Assembly (NCBI RefSeq): GCF_030865425.1
Contig: NZ_JAVFCB010000010.1
Span: 1-64,000 of the forward strand
Source: Microbacterium capsulatum
GTDB taxonomy: Bacteria; Actinomycetota; Actinomycetes; Actinomycetales; Microbacteriaceae
Direction of reading: 5' to 3'
Length of the DNA stretch: 64,000 bases
Position numbers and translations under genes: made by a program. The notes beneath the pieces were generated by a model. It searched no databases, was not told where the DNA came from, and saw only the letters and a list, made by a program, of their open reading frames with translations. Shown piece after piece: positions 26,675 through 35,418 of this stretch (position 1 is the first letter of the stretch; each line of letters starts with the position of its first letter).

Positions 26675-27878
26675 TCCCGCGCAGGGCGACGCCGACGACG
26701 ACCACCGCCGTGCCGATCAGCACCGAGGGCGGGGGGAGCGATCCGGCGAGCACGAGGCAGCCGATCGCGCCGAGCACCTGCAGCGGCTTCGGATAGCGCC
26801 GCGCGTCCCGGCGCTGCACGAAGGCGGAGACGTTGGCGATGAAGTAGTACACCAGGACGCCGAACGACGAGAAGCCGATCGCGCCGCGCAGGTCGGCGAC
26901 CAGCAGCACCGCGACCACGACGAGCCCGGCCGCCAGCTGCGCCCGCCGCGGCACGTGGTGGCGAGGATCGACGGCGGAGAGCAGGCCGGGCAGGTCCCGC
27001 TCCCGCGCCATCGCGAGGGTCGTGCGCCCGATGCCGGACAGCAGCGCGAGCAGCGCTCCGGTCGCTGCGGCCGTCGCGGCGATCCGGACGACCGGGCTCG
27101 CGGCACCCCAACCCGCGACGGCGACGACGTCCGCGAGCGGAGACGTGGAGTCCGCGGCCGCCCCGCCGAGGGTGAGCGCGACCGCCCCGCCGACGAGCAG
27201 GTAGACGACCAGGGCCGTCGCGAGCGCGATCGTGATCGCCCGCGGGATCGTCCGGGACGGGTCCCGCACCTCCTCGCCCATCGTGGCGATCCGCGCATAG
27301 CCGGCGAACGCGAAGAACAGCAGCCCTGCCGCCTGCAGCACGCCGTACCCCGACCAGCCGGGCAGGGGCGCGGGGGCGGCGTGCGGAAGGACGGTACCGG
27401 CGGCGGCCAGCACGACGAGCAGCCCGACCAGGGTCGCGGCGACGAGCACCTGGGTGACGCGCGCGGTCCGGGTGACGCCGAAGCTCGTGACCGCGGTGAG
27501 GATGACGACCGTCGCGATCGCCACCGGCCGCTGCCATGGGGACGGGGCCGCATACGCCGAGACCGTGATCGCCATCGCGGCGCAGCTCGCGAGCTTGCCG
27601 ATCACGAAGCACCAGCCGGCGACGAAGCCCCACCACGGGCCGAGCTCGGCGCGCCCGTACGCGTAGGTTCCGCCGGAGACCGGATGGACCGCCGCGAGCT
27701 GGGCCGATGAGGTGGCGTTGCAGAACGCGACGAACCCGGCGACCACGAGCGAGACGAGCAGTCCGGCGCCTGCTGCTCCGACCGCCGGACCCCACACCGC
27801 GAAGACGCCCGCGCCGATCATCGATCCGAGCCCGATCGACACGGCGTCGGCGAGGGTCAGGCGGCGGGCGAGCGGCAT
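26628..27878 (-). CDS. APC-superfamily amino acid permease
   Basis: The 416-residue membrane protein has about 12 hydrophobic segments. TM1 carries IGLGSMIGAGVFAVWGPA, matching the substrate-binding G-S/A-x-I-G-x-G motif of APC transporters; HPVSGGTYAYGRAELGPWWG follows in TM2-3, and FAFAGYARIATMGEEVRDP in TM6. Its substrate is unknown. The ATG has CATGAT 6 nt upstream. The 3' end overlaps the AraC gene tail on the other strand. Confidence 0.88.
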   Translation of the reverse strand: MPLARRLTLADAVSIGLGSMIGAGVFAVWGPAVGAAGAGLLVSLVVAGFVAFCNATSSAQLAAVHPVSGGTYAYGRAELGPWWGFVAGWCFVIGKLASCAAMAITVSAYAAPSPWQRPVAIATVVILTAVTSFGVTRTARVTQVLVAATLVGLLVVLAAAGTVLPHAAPAPLPGWSGYGVLQAAGLLFFAFAGYARIATMGEEVRDPSRTIPRAITIALATALVVYLLVGGAVALTLGGAAADSTSPLADVVAVAGWGAASPVVRIAATAAATGALLALLSGIGRTTLAMARERDLPGLLSAVDPRHHVPRRAQLAAGLVVVAVLLVADLRGAIGFSSFGVLVYYFIANVSAFVQRRDARRYPKPLQVLGAIGCLVLAGSLPPPSVLIGTAVVVVGVALRGIRIGWDRRRGGTTTA

Positions 27879-27884
27879 GTCTCC

Positions 27885-27890
27885 ATCATG
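27885..27890 (-). promoter_or_regulatory. -10 element of leaderless promoter for the APC permease
   Basis: CATGAT (minus strand) ends 6 nt before the ATG at 27878. The GGAG between is too close for a normal ribosome site. Confidence 0.35.
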
Positions 27891-27998
27891 CGCGACGACG
27901 GTGAACGGCCGGTGCCGGGGCCTCCGAACGCGCCGCCGTTCTGTACGGCGGATCGATCGAGGTGCGGCGGATCGCCCGAGACCCCTCCCTCAATTGAT

Positions 27999-28014
27999 CT
28001 AGTTGCACTAGAAT
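27999..28014 (+). promoter_or_regulatory. Promoter -10 overlapping a CTAGT-N3-ACTAG operator
   Basis: The palindrome CTAGTTGCACTAG (27999-28011) overlaps the -10 hexamer TAGAAT (28009-28014). It lies in the most AT-rich stretch nearby, directly upstream of a GntR gene. This is the expected layout for autorepression by the GntR/YtrA-type protein encoded next, although binding is not shown. Confidence 0.6.
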
Positions 28015-28036
28015 AACCGGACAGGAGGTGAGGGCG

Positions 28037-28399
28037 ATGCTCATCCGGATCGACACCGACAGCGCGCAGCCGCTGTTCGAGCAGATCGCGGCCTCGGTGC
28101 GCGCCGAGGTGCTCGCCGGTCGTCTGCGCCCGGGCCACCGGCTGCCCGCGGCGCGCGAGCTCGCGCAGGCGGTCGACGTCAACGTGCACACCGTGCTGCG
28201 CGCCTACCAGGAACTGCGCGACGAGGGCCTCGTGGACCTCCGCCGGGGTCGGGGAGCCGTGCTGTCCGCCTCCGCCGCGCCCCTCGCCGATCTCGCCTCG
28301 GACATCACCGCGCTCGTGCGTCGCGCCGCCGCCCTCGGCCTCAGCCCCGCCACCCTCGCCGCCCTCATCGCCGCCCAGAATCAGGAGAGGACATCATGA
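28037..28399 (+). CDS. GntR-family (YtrA-type) transcriptional regulator
   Basis: The 120-residue protein is a winged helix plus short C-terminal helices, the size of YtrA-type regulators. Seen: PLFEQIAASVRAEVLAGRL, GHRLPAARELAQAVDVNVHT and VLRAYQELRDEGLVDLRRGRG, the complete GntR signature. AGGAGG lies 8 nt before the ATG at 28037. Its stop overlaps the next start (ATGA). It probably represses its own operon through the palindrome at 27999-28011. Confidence 0.92.
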   Translation: MLIRIDTDSAQPLFEQIAASVRAEVLAGRLRPGHRLPAARELAQAVDVNVHTVLRAYQELRDEGLVDLRRGRGAVLSASAAPLADLASDITALVRRAAALGLSPATLAALIAAQNQERTS

Positions 28400-29463
28400 T
28401 GGATCGAACCGGTTCCGCCGGGCGGAACGTGACCGCGATCCCCGCGGCCGACCTGCGCCGTGCCCGGGTGATCTCCCTGCTGATCGGGGTCGTCATCCCG
28501 CTCGTGCTCTCCGGCGTCGTGCTCGGGATCATCCTCGGCTGGCTGCCCGAGCTGCCCGCGCCGGCGGTGACGCACTGGGGGCCGACCGGCGCCGACCGGT
28601 TCGGACCGCCGGCGACGTTCGCGTGGGCCGCCGTGCTGCTCGGATTCGTGCTCCCCGCGATCCTCACGATCGCCACGGTCGCGGTGGTCCGCGACAACTG
28701 GGGCGGGGCCGCGCGGCTTCTCGGCGGCATGGCACTGGGCCTGTCCGGGCTCAGCGCGGTCGTCAACCTCGCCGCGGTGGGCACCCAGCGGGGCCTCTCC
28801 GACGCGAAGCAGGCTCCGGATCTGTGGCCCTACATGCTGATCGGCGCGGCCCTCTTCCTCGTGCTCATCGCCGTGGGGTGGCTGGTGCAGCCGCACATCC
28901 GCCCGGCGCCGGCGGCACCGCTGCAGCCCGTGCACGTGACCTCGATCGCCCGCGGCGAGCGGGTCGCCTGGCTCGCGACCGCGACGATGTCACGGGTGGC
29001 CCTGATCCTCATCGCACTCGTGATGGTCCTCGTCGTGGCGCTCACGGCCGTGATGGCGATGCGGTTCACCGACCGGCTGTGGGTGCCGGTGGTCACGCTC
29101 GTGCTCGTCGGCGTCGCGCTGGCCACGGCGGTCTCGTTCCGGGTGCGGATCGACCAGGACGGCCTGTCGGTGCGCTCGCAGGTCGGCTTCCCCCGGGTGC
29201 ACGTTCCGCTCGACGAGATCGTCGCGGTGCGCGCGGTCGACTGCAATCCGTTCGGCGAGTTCGGCGGCTTCGGCTGGCGGCTCGGGCTGGACGGACGCAC
29301 CGGGATCGTGCTGCGCACCGGTCCGGCGATCGAGGTCGAGCGCCGCGACAAGCGGGCGCTCGTCGTCACGGTCGACGGCGCCGACATCGCGGTCGCGGTG
29401 CTGCGGGCCTATCTGGACCGCGGATCGGCGTCCTCGGCGGCCGCGGAGGAGGCGGGATCATGA
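28396..29463 (+). CDS. DUF1648 / SdpI-like membrane protein
   Basis: The 355-residue product has about seven hydrophobic segments and a soluble C-terminal third. HWGPTGADRFG (about 56-66), right after the first transmembrane segment, is the DUF1648 signature also found in the Bacillus toxin-immunity protein SdpI. The C-terminal region (VRIDQDGLSVRSQVGFPRVH, then VPLDEIVAVRAVD) resembles a PH-like fold. Coupled to the GntR gene and to the CPBP protease gene by ATGA overlaps. An immunity or envelope-stress role is inferred from family and neighbours only. Confidence 0.82.
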   Translation: MMDRTGSAGRNVTAIPAADLRRARVISLLIGVVIPLVLSGVVLGIILGWLPELPAPAVTHWGPTGADRFGPPATFAWAAVLLGFVLPAILTIATVAVVRDNWGGAARLLGGMALGLSGLSAVVNLAAVGTQRGLSDAKQAPDLWPYMLIGAALFLVLIAVGWLVQPHIRPAPAAPLQPVHVTSIARGERVAWLATATMSRVALILIALVMVLVVALTAVMAMRFTDRLWVPVVTLVLVGVALATAVSFRVRIDQDGLSVRSQVGFPRVHVPLDEIVAVRAVDCNPFGEFGGFGWRLGLDGRTGIVLRTGPAIEVERRDKRALVVTVDGADIAVAVLRAYLDRGSASSAAAEEAGS

Positions 29464-30545
29464 GCGGACGAGGAGAGGTGTCCGGGATGCGGGAGCACGG
29501 ATCGCCCGCACGGGTGCGCGGGGGCGCGATCGCCCTCTACACGGTGCTCGCGTGGGGGCTGGCCTGGCTGATCTGCCTGCCGCTCTGGCTGGGCCGGGGC
29601 CTGGCCACCCCCGGCGCGGTGATCATCCTGACGGCGATGATGTTCGCGCCGACGATCGCCGTGGTGGTCACGATGCTGGTCACCGGCTTCCCGCGCAGGG
29701 GGGAGCGACTGCGCTCCCTCGGCATGTGGCCGCTGCGCCCGGCGAAGCGCGTGGTCTGGCTCACGGTGATCGGCTGGCTGGGCCCGCTCGCCGTCGTGCT
29801 GCTCGGGATCGGCGTCGCGATCGTGCTGGGCTGGCTGCACCCCGACTTCACCTTCCCGCTCATCGCCGAGCAGCTGAAGAAGGTCGTGCCCGCGGGGGTG
29901 ACCCTTCCGCCGATCGGCGTGATCGTGATCGCCCAGCTCGCGGCGATCCCGGTCGGGGCCCTGTTCAACGGCATCTTCGCCTTCGGCGAGGAGCTCGGCT
30001 GGCGGGGCTGGCTGGTGCCGGCGCTGCGCCCGCTCGGCACCTGGCCCGCGCTGCTGATCAGCGGTGCGATCTGGGGGATCTGGCACGCGCCGGTGATCCT
30101 GCTCGGCTACGACTTCGGCCGCCGGGATGTCGTGGGCGTGCTGCTCATGGTCGGCGGCTGCGTCGCCTGGGGCGTCCTGTTCGGCTGGCTTCGTCTGCGT
30201 TCGGCCTCGCTCTGGCCGTCGGTCTTCGCACACGGCATGCTGAACGCCTCCGCGGGGCTGTCCGTGCTGATCAGTCCGCTGCACCCGAACCTGGCGCTTA
30301 TCAGTCCGCTCGGGGCATCCGGCTGGATCGCGTGCGCGGTCGTGATCGCGATCCTGCTGCTGACCGGCCAGTTCCGTCGGCAGCCCGCGCTCGCCGCCGG
30401 GCGTCGGAAGGATCCGGCGCCCGTCGCGAGCCCGCCGCCGGCCGCAGCGCCCGTCGCCCCGCCCGCCGCGACGCTCGACGGGCGGCCGCAGACCGCGGGC
30501 CCGGCCCCGACGGATCCCGGAGAATCCGATCCTTCGCGCTCTTGA
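29460..30545 (+). CDS. CPBP-family intramembrane glutamic endopeptidase
   Basis: The 361-residue membrane protein has about eight hydrophobic segments. All CPBP (Abi/Rce1-like) catalytic motifs are present: EELGWRGWL (EExxxR, about 178-186), WGIWHAP with the second His, and FAHGMLNAS (HxxxN). It should cleave within or near the membrane. Bacterial relatives take part in bacteriocin self-immunity and prenyl-protein processing. The last 60 residues are a Pro/Ala-rich tail of unknown use. Third gene of a GntR-led operon. Confidence 0.9.
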   Translation: MSGRGEVSGMREHGSPARVRGGAIALYTVLAWGLAWLICLPLWLGRGLATPGAVIILTAMMFAPTIAVVVTMLVTGFPRRGERLRSLGMWPLRPAKRVVWLTVIGWLGPLAVVLLGIGVAIVLGWLHPDFTFPLIAEQLKKVVPAGVTLPPIGVIVIAQLAAIPVGALFNGIFAFGEELGWRGWLVPALRPLGTWPALLISGAIWGIWHAPVILLGYDFGRRDVVGVLLMVGGCVAWGVLFGWLRLRSASLWPSVFAHGMLNASAGLSVLISPLHPNLALISPLGASGWIACAVVIAILLLTGQFRRQPALAAGRRKDPAPVASPPPAAAPVAPPAATLDGRPQTAGPAPTDPGESDPSRS

Positions 30546-30564
30546 TCGCTCGCCGCGGACCGAC

Positions 30565-30570
30565 GATGCT
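30565..30570 (+). promoter_or_regulatory. -10 element of leaderless promoter for the O-methyltransferase
   Basis: GATGCT ends 6 nt before the ATG at 30577. It is a weaker match than the TANNNT sites elsewhere. Confidence 0.3.
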
Positions 30571-30576
30571 GAAGCC

Positions 30577-31245
30577 ATGGCCGATCCGACCCCTGCGAAC
30601 TGGCGCGCCACCGACGACTTCCTCGCCGAGACCCTCGTCGGTCATGACGGAGCGCTCGAAGCCGCGCTCGCCGCACAGGCTGCCGCGGGCATGCCGGCGA
30701 TCGAGGTCGCGCCGGTCAGCGGCAAGCTGCTCGCCCTGCTGGTGCGGATCTCCGGCGCCCGCCGGGTCCTGGAGATCGGCACGCTCGGCGGATACTCCAC
30801 GATCTGGATGGCCCGGGCCGTCGGCCACGGCGGCCGGGTGGTCACGATCGAGGCCGAACCCGGCAACGCCGCCGTCGCACGGGCGAGCATCGACGCGGCG
30901 GGCGTCGGCGAGAGGGTCGAGATCCTGATCGGGCGCGCCGCGGACGTCCTGCCGACGCTCGCGGATCCGGGCCCGTTCGACCTCGTCTTCGTGGACGCGG
31001 ACAAGGAGTCCAACACGCTCTACCTGGACTGGGCGGCACGGCTGGGCCGGTCCGGCACCGTCGTGGTGCTCGACAACATCGGCCGCGCGGGCGACATCGT
31101 CGACCCGGACTCCGCCGACAGCATGGTGGTCGGCACCAGGGCGGCGCTCGAGATGCTCGGGACGGATCCTCGCTTCGACGCGACCGCGCTGCAGACGGTC
31201 GGGATCAAGGGCTGGGACGGCGTCGCGATCGCCGTGGTCGCCTGA
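30577..31245 (+). CDS. SAM-dependent O-methyltransferase, catechol/caffeoyl-CoA type
   Basis: The 222-residue protein has the class I methyltransferase fold of the OMT family 3 (caffeoyl-CoA type). Seen: VLEIGTLGGYSTIWMA (SAM loop), VVTIEAEPGNAAVARA, FDLVFVDADKESN (metal/SAM-binding DxDK) and VVVLDNIGRAG with the second metal-binding DN. These bacterial members methylate catechol-like hydroxyls, but the natural substrate is unknown. It stands alone between the CPBP gene and the PH-domain gene. Confidence 0.9.
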   Translation: MADPTPANWRATDDFLAETLVGHDGALEAALAAQAAAGMPAIEVAPVSGKLLALLVRISGARRVLEIGTLGGYSTIWMARAVGHGGRVVTIEAEPGNAAVARASIDAAGVGERVEILIGRAADVLPTLADPGPFDLVFVDADKESNTLYLDWAARLGRSGTVVVLDNIGRAGDIVDPDSADSMVVGTRAALEMLGTDPRFDATALQTVGIKGWDGVAIAVVA

Positions 31246-31361
31246 GACGCCGCGCCGGCGATCGGCGGCGGCGGGTTCCGAGTCCGGCCGTTCGGCCGCG
31301 CACGCCCGCCCCGAGACCGGACACACCTGCGCTCACGGCCCCGGATCTCCCGGTGGCGGGT

Positions 31362-31367
31362 CAGAAT
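31362..31367 (+). promoter_or_regulatory. -10 element of leaderless promoter for the PH-domain protein
   Basis: CAGAAT ends 6 nt before the GTG at 31374, deciding this start over the in-frame GTG at 31353. Confidence 0.45.
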
Positions 31368-31373
31368 GGACGC

Positions 31374-31925
31374 GTGACGCAACCGATGGGTCTCGGAGGG
31401 CGGCCGATGATGCCGCCGCCTGGCGCGCCCGCGGAGGAGCGGCTCATCGCGCGGTTCCACCCGCACGCGCGTCACTTGTTCTGGTCCGCGCTCGTCCTGA
31501 TCGTCGTCGCTGGGGCGACCGGGTATTTCACCAAGAACCTGCCTAGGCCGTTCGCCGACTGGATGCTGTGGGTCGCCGCGGGCGCCGTCGTGCTGCTGCT
31601 CGTCGTCGTGCCGTACATCGTCTGGGCGTCCCGCCGGATCACGATCACCACGCGCCGGGTGATCGTGCGCGACGGGATCGGATCCCGGCGCAGCATCGAG
31701 ATGTCGCACGCCCGCGGCTACACGATCACCGTGCGCCGCGGACCCCTGCAGCGCATGGTCGGAATCGGCACGATCGTGCTGTCGAACGGGGTGGACGCGC
31801 CGCTGCGGCTGCGCGATGTGCCGAACGTCGCGCTCGTGAACGAGACCCTGGCCGACCAGGTCGAGGTCGGGCAGATCCTCGCGCACCGCGATGCGCAGTC
31901 CGCGCTGAACCCGCCCGCGGAGTGA
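31374..31925 (+). CDS. Bacterial PH-domain (DUF304) membrane protein
   Basis: The 183-residue protein has two hydrophobic segments (about residues 36-56 and 68-88) followed by a cytoplasmic bPH2 domain with RRITITTRRVIVRDG, SIEMSHARGYTITVRRGPLQ and a GTIVLSNGVDAP strand. Members sit at the membrane; their roles are unknown. It precedes purK in many Microbacteriaceae, a conserved neighbourhood without an obvious functional link. The GTG start follows the leaderless pattern. Confidence 0.82.
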   Translation: MTQPMGLGGRPMMPPPGAPAEERLIARFHPHARHLFWSALVLIVVAGATGYFTKNLPRPFADWMLWVAAGAVVLLLVVVPYIVWASRRITITTRRVIVRDGIGSRRSIEMSHARGYTITVRRGPLQRMVGIGTIVLSNGVDAPLRLRDVPNVALVNETLADQVEVGQILAHRDAQSALNPPAE

Positions 31926-32009
31926 CCCGGGCCCGCTGAGCCGTCCGCACGGTCGGCGTCGGGCCGGCTTCCGATGCGGAAGAATGGATCTTCGAGGAAC
32001 GGAGATCCG

Positions 32010-33134
32010 ATGGCTTTGCGTGTGGGTGTGATCGGCGGCGGACAGCTGGCGCGGATGATGATCGCTCCGGCGGTCGAGCTGGGGATCGACATCCGCGTGC
32101 TCGCCGAGGACGACGGCATGTCGGCGCAGCTCGCCGCGACCGCGGTGGGCGACTACCGCGACCTCGACACCGTGCGGCGCTTCGCCGCAGACGTCGACGT
32201 CGTCACCTTCGACCACGAGCACGTGCCGCAGGAGATCCTGCGCGCCCTCGTCGCCGACGGGATCCCGGTGCACCCCGGCCCCGACGCGCTGCGCTTCGCG
32301 CAGGACAAGCTGGACATGCGCGCCCGCCTCACCGAGCTCGACGTGCCGCAGCCGGACTGGGCGCGCGTCACCGGCACCGCCGAACTGCAGGCGTTCCTCG
32401 ACGCCCACGACGGCCGTGGCGTGGTGAAGACCCCGCGCGGCGGCTACGACGGCAAGGGCGTCCGTGTGGTGTCCACCGCCGACGAGGCCGCGGACTGGTT
32501 CGCCGGACTCGCCGAGGGCGGTGCGCTGCTCGTCGAGGAGCTCGTCCCGTTCGTCCGCGAGCTCGCACAGCAGGTCGCCCGCCGCCCGGGCGGCGAGCTC
32601 GCCGCCTACCCGGTCGTGGAGACCGTGCAGCGGGACGGCGTCTGCGCCGAGGTCATCGCCCCGGCGCCCGGCGTCGACGCGGAGCACCTCGAGGAGGCCG
32701 CGCGGATCGGCCGCGCGATCGCGGAGGGCCTCGGCGTCACCGGCATGCTCGCGGTCGAGCTCTTCCAGACCGCCGACGGGCGGGTCCTCGTCAACGAACT
32801 CGCGATGCGCCCGCACAACAGCGGCCACTGGAGCCAGGACGGCGCCGTGACCGGCCAGTTCGAGCAGCACCTGCGCGCCGTCGCCGACCTTCCGCTCGGC
32901 GGGACCACGCCGATCGCGCCGTGGTCGGTGATGATCAACATCCTGGGCGGCCCGGCCGACGCCGGCATGGTCGACCGGATCCCCGCGGCGCTCGCCGCGA
33001 GCCCCCTCGCGAAGGTGCACACCTACGGCAAGTCGCCCCGCCCGGGGCGCAAGGTCGGGCACGTGAACGTCGCGGGAGCGGATCTCGAGCAGACCCTCGC
33101 GACCGCCCGCGGGGCCGCCGCCGCCTTCGCCTGA
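32010..33134 (+). CDS. purK: N5-carboxyaminoimidazole ribonucleotide synthase
   Basis: ATP-dependent carboxylation of AIR with bicarbonate to N5-CAIR in purine synthesis. The 374-residue ATP-grasp enzyme has the N-terminal VGVIGGGQLARMM, the ATP-grasp loop VVKTPRGGYDGKGVRVV, and NELAMRPHNSGHWSQDG with metal ligands. I chose the ATG at 32010 with GGAG 7 nt upstream. The product is the substrate of PurE, encoded 255 bp downstream. Confidence 0.95.
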   Translation: MALRVGVIGGGQLARMMIAPAVELGIDIRVLAEDDGMSAQLAATAVGDYRDLDTVRRFAADVDVVTFDHEHVPQEILRALVADGIPVHPGPDALRFAQDKLDMRARLTELDVPQPDWARVTGTAELQAFLDAHDGRGVVKTPRGGYDGKGVRVVSTADEAADWFAGLAEGGALLVEELVPFVRELAQQVARRPGGELAAYPVVETVQRDGVCAEVIAPAPGVDAEHLEEAARIGRAIAEGLGVTGMLAVELFQTADGRVLVNELAMRPHNSGHWSQDGAVTGQFEQHLRAVADLPLGGTTPIAPWSVMINILGGPADAGMVDRIPAALAASPLAKVHTYGKSPRPGRKVGHVNVAGADLEQTLATARGAAAAFA

Positions 33135-33195
33135 GCCCGACCCGGCTCCGCCCCCGGCCGAGCTCACTCGGCCGGTCCACCCCTTCGTCCACCGT

Positions 33196-33277
33196 GGGAA
33201 AACAGAGAGGCATGCGGCGTGTCGGAAGTCCGCAGCCCGTGACACGCCACGATGACACGCGGTGCTCTCCGTTTCCC
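33196..33277. repeat. Intergenic palindromic element, copy 2
   Basis: Left arm GGGAAAACAGAGAGG (33196-33210) and right arm GCTCTCCGTTTCCC (33264-33277) are inverted, with a nested pair GCGTGTC (33217-33223) and GACACGC (33254-33260). The left side matches copy 1 at 14064-14094 almost base for base. It sits between purK and purE. Confidence 0.7.
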
Positions 33278-33377
33278 GGGGAAGGGGAGGGAAGGGGCGG
33301 GGCGGGTGGCAGGAAGCGGATCCGGTCCCGAGCATCGCCCGGGCGCGCCGCAGCGGGGATCTCCCAGCCGCCGCCCC

Positions 33378-33383
33378 TAGCCT
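33378..33383 (+). promoter_or_regulatory. -10 element of leaderless promoter for purE
   Basis: TAGCCT ends 6 nt before the GTG at 33390. GGAGGGG directly abuts the start and may be coincidental. Confidence 0.5.
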
Positions 33384-33389
33384 GGAGGG

Positions 33390-33905
33390 GTGACCGGGAC
33401 ACTGCATGCCTCCGCCGCGCCCCTCGTCGGCGTCGTGATGGGATCCGACTCCGACTGGCGCGTGATGAGCGACGCCTCGCAGGCCTTGACCGAGTTCGGC
33501 ATCCCGCACGAGGTCGAGGTGGTCTCCGCCCACCGCACCCCCGAGAAGCTGCACCGCTACGGCGTCGAGGCGCGGGAGCGCGGGCTCAAGGTCATCATCG
33601 CGGGAGCAGGGGGAGCCGCGCACCTGCCCGGCATGCTCGCCTCCGTCACCGCGCTGCCGGTGATCGGCGTGCCGGTGCCGCTCGCGTACCTGGACGGCAT
33701 GGACTCGCTGCTGTCGATCGTGCAGATGCCCGCCGGCATCCCGGTCGCCACGGTCTCGATCGGCGGGGCGCGCAACGCCGGGATCCTCGCCGCACGGATC
33801 CTCGGCACCGGGGATCCGTCGATCGCCGACCGGATCGAGGCGTACGCGCGGGAGCTGGAGTCGCAGGTCGAGGAGAAGAACCGGCGGCTGAAGGACAGCC
33901 TGTGA
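33390..33905 (+). CDS. purE: N5-carboxyaminoimidazole ribonucleotide mutase
   Basis: Converts N5-CAIR to 4-carboxyaminoimidazole ribonucleotide. The 171-residue class I PurE has [13 protein letters not shown] at the phosphate site, [11 protein letters not shown] with the catalytic His, and the [12 protein letters not shown] loop. Length and motifs are complete. It is coupled to the LCP gene by a GTGA overlap but separated from purK by a palindromic element and has its own promoter. Confidence 0.95.
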   Translation: MTGTLHASAAPLVGVVMGSDSDWRVMSDASQALTEFGIPHEVEVVSAHRTPEKLHRYGVEARERGLKVIIAGAGGAAHLPGMLASVTALPVIGVPVPLAYLDGMDSLLSIVQMPAGIPVATVSIGGARNAGILAARILGTGDPSIADRIEAYARELESQVEEKNRRLKDSL

Positions 33906-35359
33906 CGCAGGTCCTGCACCGCCCCTCCTCGACGTCCGGTCCGCGCGCGTCGCTCATCCGGACGCGCCCGATGCGGGACCCCGACTTCGGCTCGCCCGAG
34001 GTGATGACCCGCCGCGGCTGGTGGCTGGTCGTGCTGAACGTGCTCATCCCCGGATCCGCGCAGATCCTCTCGGGCAACCGGCGGCTGGGGCGCTTCGGCC
34101 TCGGCGCCACGCTGACGATGTGGGCGCTGATCGTGGTCGCCGCCCTGACCGGACTGCTCTGGCGGCAGGCGCTGCTGTGGCTCACGATCGGCGGCGGCTG
34201 GGTGTCCTGGGTCGTGCTGACGCTCATCCAGGTGCTCTGCTACGCCTATGCGCTGCTCTGGATCGTGCTCACCTTCGACACCCTGCGGATCGTGCGCCTG
34301 GTGCGCATCAAGAACTACGCGCGGATCGCGATCCCGCTCGTCGCCGTGCTCGTGGTCGCGCTGTGCGGCAGCGGCGCCGCCTCCGCCGCCACGATCGTCG
34401 CCTCGAGCCGCACCGCGATCACGACGCTGTTCGGATCCGGCGGACCGAGCCTGCCCCCGAGCGATGGCTACTACAACGTGCTGCTGCTCGGCGCCGACAG
34501 CGGAGCCGGGCGTGACTCGATGCGCTTCGACAGCATCTCGGTGGTCTCCGTGAACGCCGAGACCGGCAAGGTGACGATCTTCGGGATCCCGCGCGACATG
34601 CCGAACGTGCCGTTCGCCGCCGGCCCCATGCACGACGCCTACCCGAACGGCTTCACCGCGCACGACGACGAGAACTGCGGGTGGGGCGCCGGGATCAACC
34701 AGCTCACCAACGCGGTCGAGGTCTGCCACAGCGGGAAGTCGTACTACCCGGACGCGAAGGCGCACGGATCCACTCCGTCGATCGAGGCCACGAAGGCGGC
34801 CGCCGAGGGAGTGCTGGGGATCACCATCCCGTACTACGTGTTCCTCGACATGAACGACTTCGCGCGGCTCGTGGACGCGCTGGGCGGCGTCGACATGGAC
34901 GTCAAGGAACGGCTGCCCGAGGGCGGCCCGCCGCCGGGATCGGGTGCGAAAGACGTGAACACCTGGGCGACCGGCTGGATCGAGCCCGGCAAGCAGCACA
35001 TGAACGGCGACACCGCGCAGTGGTACGCCCGCTCTCGGTACACGACGAGCGACTTCGACCGGATGCTGCGTCAGCGCCAGCTGCAGGAGGCGATCCTGAA
35101 GCAGTTCACGCCGCAGAACGTGCTCACGCACTTCAGCGAGATCGCCAAGGCGGGAACCGCGATGGTGAACACCGATCTGCCGCAGGACAAGCTGCCCGAG
35201 TTCGTCGACCTCATGATGAAGGCGAAGCAGCAGAGCGTGCAGGCGGTCGAGCTGACTCCGGCGAACGGCGTGGACGAGTTCACCCCGGACTGGAACCAGA
35301 TCCATCAGATGGTGAAGACGGCGCTGCACCCGACGCCGAGCCCCACGCCGACCCACTGA
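33902..35359 (+). CDS. LytR-CpsA-Psr (LCP) family glycopolymer ligase
   Basis: LCP proteins transfer polyprenyl-linked glycopolymers to peptidoglycan. The 485-residue product has a cytoplasmic N-terminus, about four hydrophobic segments (about 38-170), and a large extracytoplasmic LCP domain with [20 protein letters not shown], the arginine/aspartate motif FGIPRDMP, and [19 protein letters not shown]. It is coupled to purE, yet starts the polysaccharide locus by content: the genes from here to 64 kb make and export such a polymer. It has more N-terminal membrane segments than the usual one. Confidence 0.9.
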   Translation: MTQVLHRPSSTSGPRASLIRTRPMRDPDFGSPEVMTRRGWWLVVLNVLIPGSAQILSGNRRLGRFGLGATLTMWALIVVAALTGLLWRQALLWLTIGGGWVSWVVLTLIQVLCYAYALLWIVLTFDTLRIVRLVRIKNYARIAIPLVAVLVVALCGSGAASAATIVASSRTAITTLFGSGGPSLPPSDGYYNVLLLGADSGAGRDSMRFDSISVVSVNAETGKVTIFGIPRDMPNVPFAAGPMHDAYPNGFTAHDDENCGWGAGINQLTNAVEVCHSGKSYYPDAKAHGSTPSIEATKAAAEGVLGITIPYYVFLDMNDFARLVDALGGVDMDVKERLPEGGPPPGSGAKDVNTWATGWIEPGKQHMNGDTAQWYARSRYTTSDFDRMLRQRQLQEAILKQFTPQNVLTHFSEIAKAGTAMVNTDLPQDKLPEFVDLMMKAKQQSVQAVELTPANGVDEFTPDWNQIHQMVKTALHPTPSPTPTH

Positions 35360-35406
35360 TCCGGCCGACCCTGGAGCGCCTGGGAGACCTGCCGGCGGAC
35401 GCTGGT

Positions 35407-35412
35407 TAGGCT
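35407..35412 (+). promoter_or_regulatory. -10 element of leaderless promoter for the GT4-like glycosyltransferase
   Basis: TAGGCT ends 6 nt before the ATG at 35419. Confidence 0.55.
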
Positions 35413-35418
35413 CGAGTC

